Shown here piece by piece: positions 8,471 through 21,300 of a stretch of DNA of 64,000 nt. The stretch spans positions 108,564,610-108,628,609 of the forward strand of contig NC_133934.1 of NCBI RefSeq assembly GCF_031877795.1. Direction: 5' to 3'. The first letter of the stretch is position 1; each line of letters opens with the position of its first letter. A program made the translations under genes and the position numbers. Source of the stretch: Strix aluco. Taxonomy: Eukaryota > Chordata > Aves > Strigiformes > Strigidae. The notes under the pieces were generated by a model. It searched no databases. It was given only the letters and a program-made list of their open reading frames with translations, and was not told where the DNA came from.

Positions 8471-11400
8471 TTCACATTCTTCAGATTATTTTTCCTAGTA
8501 AAATGTATATTTTCCTGACAAACACTATGCAAAATGCCAAGAGTCCAAGCTGCCAGCATTGACCTGGATTATTTCTTTGACAATGTCCAATAATTAACTT
8601 CTTTCCTGATAAAAAATTAGAAATCGTAAGCTCCTGAAATATCTGTATCTTTTTGGCAGCATTAAGCTTGTGAATTGCACTTCTCTGTGAATAAGGAGAA
8701 TATGGTCATTGAAACAATACAACCTTTGACATGGGTGTAAATGTTAGCATAAAGAATTCCTGCAGCTTCTCAGCAGTAACACTGCCTGTCACAGCTATCA
8801 CTTATAATGTTCTGAAACAGGCAGCTTCAGCCCCCATATACATTTGTGTATTTATATTGCATATTTACAATATATTGGAACTATTGTGTATTTATAAATT
8901 GTACTAACCATTTAGCATTGTCTTCATAGTTCTTTCAGTTCAACTCACAATTTGGCATTATTTTAGGCATTTTACAACTTTGATCTTGGCAGTTTTTCAC
9001 ACAGAGAGAATTTCGAAGAAGTCATACTCTTTTCAGATTAACTCCTTGTAGTAGTTTGTTTTTCAAGCTGCCTTGGGTTTGAGTGCCTCTCCCATGAGGC
9101 AAGGTCACTGTTGTATTTGAGTAACAATCTTTTTGTAGCCAGGCTCCTTATCCATATTCAGAAGGGATCATGCACTGCGCAGAGCCCATTTATTGCCATT
9201 GGCCATCAGCTCCAAGGTGATAGGCAGCACTAAAGCCACAGGTGGAGGAGAGACAAAGAGAGAGAGCAAGACCTGCACAAGGCCACTTATCAAACGGCAT
9301 CAAAGCAGCAGGATGTTTCAAGAGCTCCTCCAGGGAAATGTCTACCTGTCTCTCTGCATTGCCTCTCTCCTGTGTCCCAAGGTCTGACCTAAAGAGCAGC
9401 TTCAGATACAGATGAATCATTGGCTGTGAGCCTGAATCAGAGATATCGTTTTCAGAGGTGTCAGGAAGAGTCCAGCAAAATAATGGTGCTCTGATAAGCA
9501 GCTTGTTCTGTGGGAGAGAGAAAAATCCTGATGTTTCCCCTCTCCATTCTTTTCTCTTTTTTCACTGACCTCCAAAGCTTCAGGGCTTTCAGTGCTCCCC
9601 TTCCCTCACGGCAGGTCATCACTGAGAGTCCTCCAGCTATGAAAGCAGGCAGCACTGTCCATCAATGCCACTCGCAGAATCAACAGGGACCTGTGCAAGG
9701 GAAAAACACCAGTCTGTGCTCAGAAAATGTCTAAATACTTTTCTGGACATGCAAGGGAGAGCAGAATGCATAAAAAGAGCAGAGGCACTCCAAAGCAGCT
9801 GGCAGTCAGGACCAGCCAAACCCAGATGGTATCCCAGCATCAAGATGTTTGTCTAGTTCAGAGCATCTTGGTGTTCACAGAGGAGCCCGGACTCCAGCAC
9901 AATCCAGAGGTTTTAGTTCAAACAATCTATTTTTTCCTTCCAGGAGAGCAGCAGCTCCAAAGAAGAATTACTTTACTATGAAAGAAGGAAAGACAGGCAG
10001 ACACGTCGAGAAACATCCTTCATATGATTTAGTGCAGTGGCAATGCTCTTGGGAGCTGTCATGCAAAAGCACAGATGGGAGGGAGAGATGAGAGAAATGG
10101 GTATTTGAAACAGGAAGGTTTACAGTGTTGAAATTCTCACTGTAGAGCTTTACTCTTTTAAAATTAAGTCAGCAGTGGCGGAAGCTTTTCTTTTTCTTTC
10201 CCTCTTATTCCCAAATAACCTGCTACTCACATTAATTATTTTCTACTATCACCAGCCTTCTGGGCCAAGTCTTGATGATCTCAAGGACAGTGACTTTGGT
10301 AATACATCCCGGGGAAGCTATGAAATAACTCTTAGATGTATTAAATTAAAACCAAAACCAAAAGTCAAATAATTAGTCCATATTTTCCCAGCAGGAGTTT
10401 ATGCCAGATAGGAAAACCTGCCATGTTCCTGCTTTGTTTTGGCTTTTTAGATGTGATACCTCATTAACACCAGTGCTTTTTTCACCCTAGTCACTCTGTT
10501 CTCAGTTCTAGCTATTACTCCAAAGGGAGTGCCGCAGTAAGCAGACAAATGTATGTGGATATACATAAGCAGAGCCCCTTAGCTCCCAGGTTTCCTGGGC
10601 TGCAGAGTTCCCCTTTCTTGTCACAAAGATAACCACTTAACTGTCAGTCTTTCGTGTCCTTAGTAACCCCCTGTATTCCACAGATACCAGCTACCTTTTC
10701 TTTTAGACAGGATAACTGATTCATATCTAGCTCTATATCAAACCATTCCTTTTGAAAGGAAAAAAAGCACTGCTTCTGTTCCTGCCCATGCTCCCATGCT
10801 CAGTGTGTGCCTGTCTCCATCTGGGGATCTGGACCATGCTAACTGCCCAGAAGCTTCTCAGACTTACTTCTAGAAGGCTCCTTTGAGCCTTTGTGGAGTC
10901 AGCTTGTCCCAAGATAGTGCAGTACCTTGCAGAATCAGGCTCTATTGAATTGTCTGGAAATGCAGGGTGCAAAATTAACTGTAGGAGTTACTTATCATTT
11001 TGTATGACTAGACCCTTACAGTAGCTGACAGAGAGCTGCTTTAATTATGGGAAGAGGTGCCTAAATCATCTGTAAACATTGAGACACTTCTTTATTCTGT
11101 ATCCTCCTCATTTTGCACTTTTCACCTGCTGCATCTAGAAGAGATTTCAGAGTGTATTTAGTAGGTAATTACCCTGGAACTGCAGATGCAGTTATAAAAT
11201 GTGAAACTGGCTGTATTTTCACCCTTCCTCTTTATGAATAGCCACAAAACATCCACTGTCCAATCAACAACCCTTAAACCTGAGTGATGATATGTGACCA
11301 GCTCCACTGAAGATGTTATCCATTCAAGCGAGAAATAAGCAGACACAATTGTTGGAGATAATTAGTTTGCACTCCACAGACCCGTCACGATCCTTGGCAC

Positions 11401-11584
11401 TGGTAGTCACTTAACGAGAGTGCCACAGGCTGTTATTCTGAGAGCAGGGAGCTTCTGCACGCACTAGGCCATACAACAAACATTCAGCTTTTTCATTTAC
11501 GTGCTACGTGCTTTCTCATGAGAGCCACTTTGCACAAGATGTAGCCAAAGACTGGACTGTAAAGCAGCTCTCTTCAAAAGAAGC

Positions 11585-11620
11585 ATTCACACCTGCTCAT
11601 AGGGAAATACAGGTGTGAAT
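11585..11620. repeat. Perfect 11-bp inverted repeat with CACCTG/CAGGTG
   Basis: Arms ATTCACACCTG (11585-11595) and CAGGTGTGAAT (11610-11620) with a 14-base loop. Each arm carries a CACCTG-type E-box in opposite orientation. Confidence 0.85.
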
Positions 11621-14600
11621 TTGAAGCAAAACCAGAAAAATTGACATGGCTATTCCAGATTTATATCAGTGTGACAGACTAAAAATGGCTTCATATATTT
11701 AAAAATACTAATCTTTGCTGAAATGAAAATGTGCCACATCTGTCATACTATTGATATATCACCTGAATGTCATGGTGCATGACAGTGTAGAAACACGAAA
11801 GGTAACAGGCAGATTTTCTAATCTAATTTCCATTTCTTCTCTTATCCCATGACATTTTTTTATTCCTTAGTGTAATAACGAACATTGGTCAGTCAACATA
11901 CCAAATTTCTAGTCAGCTTTAGTTTCCATTTCTCACATATGAGCAGCTATGCTGCTGGTTCTTAAACTTTTGATGACATTTTATGTTATCAAAGCTTTGT
12001 TTAAAATGGATATCTTATTTCAGAAAATTACAGAGTTCTGTACATCCTATTTGGGCTTGCATGACATTAAATTAGACTTGTAACCAAAATCCTTAACCAG
12101 TGAGTATAGAAACGATGACTTGCAAATACCAGTGTTGACAGATCTTGGTACTCCTTTACCATGGTTATATTTTTTCTCATGACACAACTTGTAAGCAAAA
12201 AAAAAAGAACATAACCAAAATACTAAAAAAGATTCCTAACTGTTTTGGACCAGCTCAGTTAATTACAGGGAGTTTTTCACGGGAAAACTCTGAAGTATTT
12301 TTTTCCTCTGAGGAGTGATTTGAAAGGGAGAGAGATTTTTATTTTTAGTTGTTCATAGAGACAGTAGGGGTTCTTTTAAACTCAAAACCAGAGCTTTCTC
12401 AACACAGGTTAGTTGCATATACAGCAGGAGCACGATACTCCACCTCTCATTGGAGCATAAGGCAGCATGAGACCCTCGTAAAACACAGCTGTTTGGCATT
12501 GGACAAACAACTCTGGGGAAACACTACAAGGCAACAACAAAGGAAAAATCCTGAAAGTCATAATGCTATTTTAAGGAGTCTACTACATGCTGATGGTCTT
12601 GATCATAAAATGATCTCCCTTTCACTGAAGAGATTTGTTTCAAACTTCCTCCTGAAGTGAAGTTGTTATGATAACAGGTCCGGAGTCCCATAATTTATAA
12701 GATATGTCCAAGCTGTGAAAAGATGAAACATTCTACAATTCAGTTTACGGAGGTCACCATAGAAATTATCATTGTGAACTAGAAACTGTCTGACTAAGCA
12801 CAATTTGCTGTGGTTTGTAATAGAGCTGCACAGCTGCATTAAAAGTTGTTGGCCACAAATGGTATTTAACTTCTTTGCGCTTGTTTTGGGGTTTGCAATG
12901 TTGGTCATTACAGCTCCAAGGTGCCCAGCTCTACAAAGTTTCAAGTACATAACCTCCAAGTTAAATTAACAGCAGTGAGTAGTTCAGTACCTTAATAAAA
13001 ATAAGGCATCTACCTACCTTAATGCTGCTTGTGCTTTACAGCCTGCTGCAACAACATATGTTGGGATGGTGCTTGTGAGCAGGAACACCACGGAGGAGAC
13101 AAATTTAAAAACACAATCCTCAAACATCTCTTGATGTCAGTGAGCTCAGGGCGAGGCATCATGTCAAAATGAAGAAAGAGGAACAAATTTTTTTCATGGG
13201 GTAATTCTGCTAAAGGACTGGAGGTGTACAGGTATAATTGGGATCTAAATTTAGCTTTCAAACCACTAGCTGCAAGCAGTTAAGGGACAGTCTCCTTCAG
13301 CTTAAGCGTTCAACTACTACTTTGAGATTAAAGAGTTAAACTTCAGAAGCGAGATTTGCCTTCATTTATATAGAACCACAGGAAACCTCTATCGATGTGA
13401 CTGAGCCATTTTGAACATAGCAAGATCTGACAGCTATTCAGATAGTACACATACTAGCAAACCTTCCTTTTTCTGGCAAGAGGAACTGTGTTGCACAGGT
13501 CAACAAAATCTGCAAAGCTATTAAGTTACATCCACTTTGGAAATGTAATTTCAATAAATATTTGTCTTTACAAAAATCCTAGAGAGCTTGTTTGGTTTAG
13601 GAAGGAGAACACAACCATCTGCTGGGAGACAAAACAAGCAGCTCCAAAGCAGTTTGGATTTCCCCTGAGCACTGTTCAAATACCAAAAGGCGCTGGGTTG
13701 TGGGTATGGCATGTGAGTTAAGATTTGCTTAGAGGTTGGTGTTCTCCAAGCTGAAACCATCAACTCTGAAACCTGATGCACAAGCAGAGAGAAGTAATAG
13801 CCAGATACCTCATCAGCATTTTGTAGCTTAGGATGCTCTGGCAGGATTCTAATCCTATTATTCATATTTTCCTATCATGATTATTTACTGTGATTCCTTT
13901 CTTTCCCTTTGATAAAGGTTTATGTTACATCCCCTTGGACATATTTTCTTGGTATGGAAACAGACAGGTGAGAAATTAAGGCTTATCATGAAGTCCTGAA
14001 GGATGTAGTTTCTCAGGTTTTTGGGGGAGAATTTTAGGGGAGAGGGTCTCAAGTAAAAATTATTTAAGCTTTTTCAGTAGTGACTCACAGAGATTGAATC
14101 TAGCACTTTTCTTGATATCAATTAGGACCTGGCAACTCATGAGTTGTATTCGGGAAAAAAAGGGCTTCAACTGAACAGTCATTTCTCTATTTTTATGTAA
14201 TGGCTGGGTATCCTTTGCAAACAAGTCTACTCAGACCAGAAGTGATGAACTTCCAGTGCAACATGGTGCTGGAAGAGCTGCTACTGAAGAGAATGTTTAA
14301 GAAAGGAAATTTTCATCTCAAAGAGGAAAAAACATACAAGACTTCCAAAGAAAGGCCAGTTATGTGAGACATAAACCTAGTCTGAGAGTATGCAGGTCCT
14401 TTTCCATTTTTTTTAGCTGTCTTGACAAATTTAAAGAGCAAGTTCACAAGACTTGTAAATCTTCTGAAACAAGTTTCCCACTTTGTTTGTTTTGAAGGAT
14501 TTTTCTCCCTCCAGAAGGGAACAGATTCAGAACAAGTTAAACTCATTTTTTTTAATAAAAGCAACATCAGAATAGGTCTAGCAATAACACCCTCATGCAA

Positions 14601-17555
14601 GGTTTAAAAATGAGCTTTTTCAACCATAAAATTACTAATTGTCTGCCTTGTAAAAAGATAAATAAAATGAATGTTTCATTACTGCCAAGCTCTTGAATTC
14701 TTGTTTTATATGGAGCAAAATTAACCAGTTTCAGCTACACAAGTATGAAAATTTGAGATATGTTGTTAGCTTTCCTGCAAGAAATCATAAAGGGCTGATT
14801 GTCTTTATTTTTTAATTGAACTTCTTTCAGTCTGGCAGACAACTCCTCTCCTAAAAACACTGGAGAATGTGTGGCACTGGAGCTGTTTCTGAAAAGGAAT
14901 GTTATTAAAAAGTTATTGTGAAGGAGTCCGAGGGCCTGGATACCCAGCCCTTTTTTCAGGTTTGTCACTATTTTCTTTTGTACCTTTGAGCAAATTGTTT
15001 ACCTTCTCTGATATTTGAGAGCTGAGGATTTTTTGCATATTGCATATCAAGGAAAGAAAAGCTGATACAATGCAGCACACAAATGGCAAATAAACTTGTG
15101 TGCAAGAAACACTAAGTGCAAGGTGTACCTACTGTCTTGAGCACCTATGAAATTCCAACTGCATATCATGTGCTTTCAAAACCACAGAACTATGGGAACA
15201 GTTGCCTGAAGGAGTCTGCATTGAATTTAACCCTAGCAATTTTTAGCCTTGTGCCCCCATATAATGCCTTATTCCAGCTGCCAAGCATAAGCTATGTAAC
15301 AGCCACAGTGCTGTTTTCATTGACGCAGGCTCTGACTTCCACATAGTATCTGGGCTGTTCTAAGTCTTTCGCTTTGTATTTAAAATTACAACCATTTATA
15401 TGTGCATTTCCAACAGCTGCATCAGTGTAAATAGTTATAATGTTAACCTCTTGGAGACATTACCGTCACTACTCTCAGTCATATGGCATTGGTAATACTT
15501 TTAGCCATAGCACATCCCTGTAAATTTCTTTGAAATCCTCTGATGAATATAAGCGGTAACCTTCAAGAGAATTTTGAAGGATCTATGCAGCACTGGATTT
15601 TATGATCTGGCATATGCAACATTTTTTTGCTAAGAAACAAAAAGGCTTAGGTTCAGCTGACCACATGTTGTCATCTCTAAGTTTGTTGTCTGGAACCACT
15701 ACGTAATCACTGGAAATCTAGTCAGTATATAGTCAATGGAGTTCATACCATGGCTAATCTGACCAGTTTGTCAACAGTCTTCAGTTTAATACTAAATTCT
15801 AAGTTCCACATATAGACCAGATTTCCATGTTTATGAAAGTTCATATAACTAGCTCAGGCATGGAAGCCCACACTGTAGATACTTGAATTTATGAATACCA
15901 TCCCTTCTTCCTGTCCTGGGATATTTTGGTTTGGGTATATTGTCCAGTAATCATAAGAGCTGAGAAGTCTAGCAGGTCTCCTTTTGTTAATGTCCAGTTT
16001 CCCTCTCATCTTTATACAATAAAACATGCACTTCTGCAAAACAGCAATCCATTCCAACTAGCTCATAACAGGGCCTTTTTAATGTACAGCTGTCTGCATT
16101 TTACTTACCCATCCAAACATATTGACAGCAACCAACAGCATTTACATAATACACCATTTTAAGTAGCTAGTCTGTAAACAAATTTGCAATGTACAAGTGG
16201 TTGCCAAGACACCAGTACTGCGGCATGGAGCTTAGGCAGATTTTATACACTTACATCCAGAAACATGATTCAGAAAACCTTTCTCCAGAGGCTTGTAACA
16301 ATAGTCCTAACTTGACCAGCAGAGTCTCTTAGACAGTTACATCTACCTCCCCAAACCAGAGGAGCAGGGTGTGAGGTGTAGAGCTTAGTGCCAATTATTC
16401 AGCTGCAACCAGGTGTATGAAAAGAAACACATCAAATTCATTTAGACGGTCCATTTATACATTTATACAGCATGCATAATTTCCAGCAATAACAGGTCCA
16501 ACACAAGACACAACAGTCAAAAGGCAATAAAAAGTGCAATTGAAAGTACTATTGGAAGTATTCTATTTAGGCCCACTGAATAAAGCTAAAATATGCTTCA
16601 TGCATATAATATACGTTACATATTAACAATAACGACATCAATTACTTATACATTACAGTAATTAATGTGTTTGGAGATGAGCAAAGCCAGAACAAAATGC
16701 TTTAATCAGCTTTTTCTTCAAAACATTTGGATTATGCAGAAACTGAATTTTGTATCAGAAAATCATTCCCAGCACAAGATTCTTGGTCATGGAGCTTATG
16801 GGCTTAATAACATTGCTACAAAAACTGAACGCTGTGGTATAAGGGCTTTTGTAGACACTAGATAGAGTTAATAAGTGATTGAAGGGGAAGCAAAGAGTTT
16901 TTCTGAGAAAAACTGGTCATGGGTGGGTGCTGAAGACTTTGGAAACAAGATTGTCACCGCCATGACATTAGATGACATGAGAAAATAAACCAAGTCAGAA
17001 AGATGTGGAGAAAAGGAGCTTTAAGGGAAGAAGATGTGTCAGGCTGCAGGGCATGAGCAAGTGTGTATGAGGCAGCATTTTGCCAGATCCTGACAACGAT
17101 GGGTGGCTTTCAGCTGGGTTAGCCATTATTGTTGTACTCCATTGCACAAGCACTTAAGTCAGTTAACAACATTAAAAGACACTCAGCTGAATGGCCACTT
17201 ATGCCTTAAAGTAATGTTTGGTGAAAATGAGCATCCAGTGTTGCAGAGACATGACCTCACTTCTGGAAGAGTAAGTCAAACACTTTTTTCCTGCAGAATG
17301 CCCATGAAACGTTTTCCCTGCAGGTCATCCACTCATAATATGGTGACTATGCTGGCAGACATGTCCATGGGAGATGAAGAGAGAAAACAGGTCTAAAGAA
17401 CCTTCACCAAAAAATTCTGGTCTAAATTTCAGCCCTATGTAAAATCAGGAGATGCTTACCTATGAGAATTAATTTTGATTTGAGCCTGATTTTTACTACT
17501 CGAAGGCAAAGGATTTCTATAGGGTTTTCTCCCTCAATGAAAGTCTCTGATTTTT

Positions 17556-17582
17556 AAGTATGGTGGTGTGAACACCATACTT
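17556..17582. repeat. Perfect 10-bp inverted repeat
   Basis: Arms AAGTATGGTG (17556-17565) and CACCATACTT (17573-17582) around the loop GTGTGAA. No U-run follows directly and nothing suggests a known RNA. Confidence 0.85.
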
Positions 17583-18298
17583 CATTTCAGGGAACTATAG
17601 GCTAGGAAATAGGAAAAATTCCTAATAGAGACAGGCTATTAAATACCAGGTGGTTTCCCCAAGGAATAAATATAGATACCTCATCACCCAGGGTCATTTC
17701 AGACTCAAGTGGAGTAGCACCAGGTGTCATGATCTTTTACCTCAGGATATTTTTTTGCTTCATGCTCCATGACTATTAGACAAAGATCCTGTTGGAATAA
17801 TAGGTAGAGAGAGAAATGACACGCAGTGTGTCATAGCTTGTTGCCTTTCTCCTGCTATCAGAGCACACACCTTCTGCTGAGAACTCGTCTGTGCTGTGGC
17901 CTTCTCAGAGCAACAGGTTTCTGATCTTGATGTAAATAATATATTCCTCATGCTTTACAGGTTTTATTTTATTTTAAAACAATTGTTTCCTTGCTTAACA
18001 ATTCATGCCATTCTTTTAATCCTATTGTTTCTTCCGGTATTTTCATACATATACATTTTCACTTAAGTGTTCATGCAACCTTAGTATTTCTGTTGCAAAT
18101 CTCTATGGGTCCTTCAGAAATGAGGGTCTGAACTACGAAGATTTTTTTGAAGACCTTTGTTTACCCCAGCTGAGATTTCTGAGCTCAAATATAAACAGCT
18201 AATTTCATTTTGTCACTGAAATGAATAGACATACCTTTCTGGTCTGTTTTTAACATGTCAATTCTACAGCCTTCTAAAGTCAATGGGACTGGACTTTT

Positions 18299-18343
18299 AC
18301 ACACACACACACACACACACACTCACTCACTCACTCACTCACT
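18299..18343. repeat. Compound microsatellite (AC)n(ACTC)n
   Basis: About 12 AC units run directly into about 6 ACTC units. Likely polymorphic in length. Confidence 0.95.
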
Positions 18344-21300
18344 TTGATAGGCTTTATTTCAGAACCTCAACCCTTAGCTTATCAATTTCATGATCAGTTA
18401 CAAAAACCTCATGGGGAACATTTCCCAGCTGTAGCTGGACACCTGGAATTCAGAAAACTAGGAATACATTCCACCAGAAGAGTTACTTATATTGAAGTGT
18501 ATTTAAATCAATAATAAGAAATTTTGCCACTGAGATGGTATGCTTGATAATGCTGAAAAATTGAATACCCTATTTATCAGTAAGGTCAGAAGGAATCTGG
18601 ATTTTCTCTGCTTGGGAAGAGCAAAGTGCCAGGGAGACCAGTAAGTTGAAATGCATCAGCTGTGTAAGAGAGGATGTGCCACAAACCACGCAACGGGTTT
18701 CTGAGGGAAAAGTAATATTCCCTGTGGCATCGTGCTGGCTATGCACACTACCAACATGAAACTGCCACAGATTTTGGTGTGAAGAAGCAACTGCTGTGGT
18801 GCAGAAGGTTCAAATCTGTTCTATCCACCCATGCTTCTCTGAGGTCACACTGGCCTGAGAGTCTCAACTCCTCTTATTCCACGACGGATCTAAGCGCCTC
18901 TTGTGCCGACTGGGCTCGTATACTGCTAATAGAAACTGAATCAATGCCTACAAATTCTGAACTGAGATTTGCTAATGGCAAAGGAAAACAAATGGATGCA
19001 GCTTTGAAAAAGATAGGGAAAAGTAGATTTGTATCATACTACTTGCTCTGAAAAAAAATCAAGATTACTTGTTTCTTTCACCAGCAATTGATACAGAAGA
19101 AAACTTCTTTCACTAACTGGCAGAAATTGTCTTAGGAGTGGACTGAAATCCGATTCTTGATGTGTTAGAGCAACTGATGACAGCAAAACTAAACTCTGTA
19201 TCTGTTTTTTGAGTCAGACATCAGCTGTGTTAGAACTCATAAAAGCAAAGCAATGTGTCTAATGACTTAGATGTGACCTCTCACTTTTCATGGAGGTAAA
19301 GCTCTTCGAGATTTTACAGGGAAGTGGTAAAATTGTCAGGACATGTTAGTTGGTAGCTGGACATGATTTAAGAAGAAAATGTCCTAGGTGACTGGCAGAG
19401 TGTTGTTATTCTGAAGCTAATACAGAACACCAAAAATTTAACATAACTACAGAAACAGCTGGTACTAAAGGCATTTCTGCAGTTGCTGCAAGTATAATTT
19501 TGAAAGTTTGAAAGCTTGCCTGTGAGCTCAGTCTAAGCTAAACAATACGAGCTCCAGTGTGAGGGAGACAGCAAAATTAGAGGAATCTCATGCTGCCTGG
19601 GGGGCAGACTGAAGAGACATGGGTTTCTTTTCTACAGCTGTGTGATTAATTAGACATAAGATGTATTGTGGTTGGTTTCTCTATCTTCCCCTCTGCTTGC
19701 TTCCCTTGAAATTCAGCTCAGTGTTTGTAGCTCTAGATACAGACTTCTATTTGGATGGGGTAGAAATGCTGAAAATTTTTTAATACTTTAAAATTAGACA
19801 GATCCAGAATGCATGAGTCCATTTGTCAGGGAGCTCTCCCATGCCACAGAGCACTTGGAGACAGTTTGAACCTTAACTGGGAGATGGACTTCCTCAATTC
19901 TTGTAACAGAGCAAAGTGACACAGTAGTTGTGTGCCTCCTTTTACCAGTAATATAAACATACTACTTACCTACATTCCATCCATCTTGTGAGGCATCCAA
20001 TAACATGAAAAGCATTTACATTCATTCAATTTGCTCCATTTCACAAGATCCACAGAAACCTTCACTTATCTTTAGTTGCTGAAAAAAAACAGTGTAAAAA
20101 GATATAGTTAAATTGTCTCCATTTTACAGGTGGGAAAACTGAAAATTGAAAAGATATATGCTTAAGAGTTCACAGTGATTTGGTGGCTGAAGGAGAAAAA
20201 GAACTTCTAGCCCCTTTAAAATGGCATCATCAGTAGGATGTATTAAAATTTCAACCATCTGTCAGGAGGAATGTCTTGTCACATTTTATTTTGTTTACTT
20301 TTTATTATCAGGAAAGAGCACTGACTCTGCCCCCAGCTATGAGAACAAAAGCGGTTTCTGCTGAGGCTTTGGCTTCAGCTTCAGCTTCTTCAGATCTCTT
20401 TTCAGTTGCCTTTTAATTCAGTCTCCTTTGTGCTTGAATCTTGTCTAACCTAGCCCTGATTTTACAGGATTAGAAATCTCCTGAAAATATTTTATTATAT
20501 ATCTCTATTACAAGCTGAAAAGAAACTAGCATGACTTCATTCTTATATCCTAGGATGCATTCATTAGAGTTACCGTTTTCTTCAGGCTTTCCTAGTCTCT
20601 TCATATGCAATTGTCTTTGATGTGCAGCAGCTCAGGCTCTTGCTGTGTCATGGTCTTGTGTAAGACCACATTGGCTGTGTTTTCAAGTCTGAGGCTGTGG
20701 GAAGAGATGCATTCTTCATCCTTTGGATGCAAATATCTTAGAATCTCAGATTCTGGAATTCTGCTTTCTTAAAGGATTTTTTTTCCCTGCACCATTTCTA
20801 GTTTAGAAAACAGGATTTTCTGAACGAGGAGTCATGAACTGTTTATTGTGTTACTTGCTGCAAAGACCTGCTACCAGCTGTGGAATAAAACGAGAGTGAC
20901 TTATCCTAGAAAAGTATACCTTATTTTAGGAAAGTAAGTGGTCTTGCTCAAAAACTTTTCACATCAGAACATACTTTATCTTTAATCATAAAACCTAGAA
21001 AGGGAAATAGAGGGGAAACATGGGAGATTATGTTGTTCAGCCTCTTACATTTCCTCTTCTACCATAGCTTTGCCACATGTTCTAGAAGCACCTTAAGTAA
21101 CATAACTGATATTCATCACAGAAGATTCTCTGCTTGCTTTACTACTCAGAGAAGATGAGGTTTTCATGTTGTTTTATTTTTCAGTTACTTATTGTATGTT
21201 TACTGTATTTCAGCTGTCTTACCAAAGCCAGTTAAGCAGCATACCATTATGAATTGTAGTGATGTTTGAGATAGTTTTGAGATCCACCATGGCTACAGTC

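Larger units (their letters stand above)
4356..18298. other. Long AT-rich non-coding stretch
   Basis: Nearly 14 kb without a recognisable exon, RNA gene or young transposon. The longest open frames are 104 codons (13865-13551, minus) and 103 codons (12349-12660, plus). Neither resembles a family I know, and their length is what chance gives. Short overlapping frames are somewhat denser at 9190-10090, but they lie on both strands and show no splice-consistent exon. Possible ancient repeat remnants near 8.1 and 8.4 kb and two hairpins (11585-11620, 17556-17582) are listed separately. It may be intergenic or intronic. Confidence 0.5.

Noticed and set aside
9190..10091. Cluster of open frames on both strands as possible exons
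   Set aside because: Frames are 63-84 codons, lie on both strands and show no known motif or consistent splice pattern.
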